Source: Streptomyces monashensis (GTDB taxonomy: Bacteria > Actinomycetota > Actinomycetes > Streptomycetales > Streptomycetaceae). Taken from it: a DNA stretch of 34,776 nt. Below, in pieces: positions 33,569 through 34,776 of the stretch; positions within the stretch are counted from its first letter, which is position 1; each line of letters begins with the position of its first letter. Where the stretch lies: NCBI RefSeq assembly GCF_001866665.1, contig NZ_MLYO01000038.1:1-34776 (forward strand), in the 5' to 3' direction. Both the position numbers and the translations under genes were made by a program. The notes beneath the pieces were generated by a model. That model was not told the origin of the DNA and did no database searches. It saw only the letters and a program-made list of their open reading frames with translations.

Positions 33569-34030
33569 CCACATCCGCCGAGACCCATGTCGTGGAGGCG
33601 GCCGTCGGCCGATTCCACGAGCTCATCGTCCAGGACGACAATGCCCGGATCACGCACCGCCGCCTGCTGGAACATCAGCGCGACGTGGGCATGATCATCG
33701 ACGGGCACCCCGTTGCGCGAGTGCTGCGGCCCCGATTCATGAGTGAGACGGAGCACGCCCAGGGCTGTGAGCAGAGCGCTCTGCTCACGCAGGCGATCCA
33801 GCACATGGCCGGATACGCCCTGCGCGCGGGAGAGGCCGGCGACCTGGTACGCCGCCAGCTGGCCCTGACCCCTGAAGAGACCAGGTTGGCCTCGATGGCC
33901 CCGCCGGCCGCAGATCCCGGCTGGCACTCCCGGCTCGACGGATTCCAGGCCGCGGAAGGAACGTTCTTCGTCGAATGCAACTCCCACAGCTCCGCGGGCA
34001 TCGTCTCCGTAGTTTCCTTCCCCGGATCCG
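33565..34030 (+). pseudogene. Circularly permuted ATP-grasp protein, N-terminal part only
   Basis: About 155 codons from ATG 33565 match the N-terminal region of the circularly permuted ATP-grasp family: GHPVARVLRPRFMSETEH, an alpha-helical section with LTPEETRLASM, DPGWHSRLDGFQA and FFVECNSHSSAGI, corresponding to the family's DGF/DAF and E-x-N-x-x-x-P-A-G blocks. After about 34,010 homology stops and an amidohydrolase-like tail follows in another frame. The ATP-binding and Mg-binding parts are missing, so it is inactive. The tracked frame runs on to 34,095 as chance sequence. Confidence 0.55.
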
Positions 34031-34031
34031 G

Positions 34032-34109
34032 GCAGCGGGCGTACCGGACGACATCATCGACCGGATCACCCGCCGCAACGCCGTACGTTTCCTGACCGGC
34101 ATCCCATAA
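34032..34109 (+). pseudogene. C-terminal tip of an amidohydrolase/phosphotriesterase-like protein
   Basis: AAGVPDDIIDRITRRNAVRF ending LTGIP-stop resembles the last helix of TIM-barrel metal hydrolases (G-V-x-x-x-x-I-x-x-I-x-x-x-N-x-x-R-x-L). It is joined to the ATP-grasp fragment in a different frame, pointing to a deletion between two genes. Confidence 0.4.
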
Positions 34110-34336
34110 AGCCGCCCGGCGCACATCGATGACCGGCGACGATCCTGATCGATCTCGGCGCCAACCACGGTTCCCCCATCCCGGGACCGGATGAGATCGC
34201 GCCCCTGCCAGTCGAGCTCGCGCAGCGGCCGCCTTGTGGCGGTCAGTCACGTCTCACCCAACGTGGGACCCGAACACGTCACACAGCCGCGCAAATCCGC
34301 GATTCAGTTGGCATTGACTATGTTCAGTAATGGTCT
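34110..34336 (+). other. Decayed coding debris
   Basis: Short protein-like runs occur in different frames, for example ATILIDLGANHGSPIPGPDE and, later, SPNVGPEHVTQPRKSAIQLA. Neither has a start or known family. Nothing else is seen before the IS110 relic. Confidence 0.25.
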
Positions 34337-34776
34337 GTGTCGGGCCGCCTGAGCTTCTCTGCGTGGGCGCCGCCCGTTCGGCGAGCCCTGCGCAGGGTTG
34401 ACTACACCCCGGGCCGGGCCGTCAACCGGGCCTCGGAGGGCTACCGGGGCGACGGCAAGACTGACGCCAAGGGCGCCGCGGTCATCGCCGACCAGGCCCG
34501 CGTCCGGCGTGACCTGATGCCTCTGCAGTCCAGCGACGAGTTGGTCACCGAGCTGAAGATCCTCACCGGCCGCCGACGCGATCTCGCCGACGACCGCACG
34601 AGAGCCGTCAACCGGCTGCGCGGCCACCGGACCGGGATCTTTCCCGGTCCGGAGCGCGATCCCGATTTCGGAAACGTCGGCCCCTGGTGCTGCTGACGGG
34701 CTACCAGACACCGGCCGCCATTCGCCGCACCGGTGTCAAACGGCTGGCCACCTGGCTGCGCAACCGCGTGCGACAC
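34337..34776 (+). pseudogene. IS110-family transposase relic, runs off the window
   Basis: The frame reads YTPGRAVNRASEGYRGDGKT, then DAKGAAVIADQARVRRDL, ILTGRRRDLADDRTRAVNRL and GHRTGIFPG, the RuvC-like N-terminal half of IS110-family DEDD transposases. The usual K-T-D-A-K-D-A motif is KTDAKGA here, so a catalytic Asp is replaced. Near 34,680 the frame shifts and continues as PLVLLTGYQTPAAIRRTGVK to the window edge. The N-terminus before YTPG is also poor. Non-functional on two or three counts. Confidence 0.8.

Noticed and set aside
33565..34095. ATP-grasp frame as an intact 176-residue gene
   Set aside because: The family needs more than 300 residues, and homology ends well before the stop; the tail is low-complexity read-through.
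1..34776. CRISPR arrays, tRNA or rRNA genes
   Set aside because: No regularly spaced direct repeats, cloverleaf-like sequence or conserved rRNA blocks were noticed on reading either strand; a dedicated search was not possible.

Overview
The window is very GC-rich, with GTG and TTG starts and purine-rich ribosome binding sites, and its gene families are typical of Streptomyces or a close actinomycete. It reads as accessory, chromosome-arm-like DNA: no rRNA, tRNA or core metabolic gene was seen, and roughly half of the recognisable coding pieces are broken. A frameshifted telomere terminal-protein (tpg) remnant and a MobF relaxase remnant suggest that linear-replicon or conjugative DNA contributed to it. 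This assignment is inferred from base use and families, not from a search.

Layout. 1-3.7 kb: broken DDE transposase, helicase-associated-domain scrap, DinB-like protein, nucleotidyltransferase, 2H phosphoesterase. 3.7-8.2 kb: tpg relic, membrane protein, GNAT acetyltransferase, HEAT-repeat protein, leucine-binding-type ligand-binding protein. 8.2-11.5 kb: several relics, a class I methyltransferase, a probable CTAG-bounded MITE and an IS5-family element next to it. 11.5-16.3 kb: frameshifted cyclic-phosphate receiver (cREC) gene, an S9 prolyl-oligopeptidase-type peptidase, an IS5 relic and three small exported Cys-containing proteins. 16.8-19.6 kb: a 901-residue HTH/NB-ARC/TPR STAND protein. 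20.8-23.2 kb: a frameshifted orphan gene, then a TetR regulator divergent from an MDR oxidoreductase, with twin operator-like sites between them. 23.4-25 kb: a patchwork of truncated IS3 orfA, GNAT tail and MobF relaxase head. 25-27.3 kb: a marR-MFS-DUF1330 operon. 27.4-27.9 kb: HNH and IS256 fragments. 28.1-31.4 kb: a tight four-gene operon (EF-hand protein, isopropylmalate-dehydrogenase-like enzyme, isochorismatase-like hydrolase, TIGR00027-type methyltransferase). 31.4-34.8 kb: an IS5 relic, a second helicase-associated scrap, a small gene joined to a truncated ATP-grasp gene, and an IS110 relic running off the end.

The best candidate for an undescribed system is the four-gene operon at 28,153-31,350. 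Every junction overlaps, it pairs a calcium-binding protein with three small-molecule enzymes, and its dehydrogenase seems to lack one metal-binding Asp. Next are the STAND regulator beside the exported proteins, the MITE/IS5 pair and the tpg relic. Many relics differ from an intact gene by one base, often in G/C runs, so some 'pseudogenes' could be sequencing errors.
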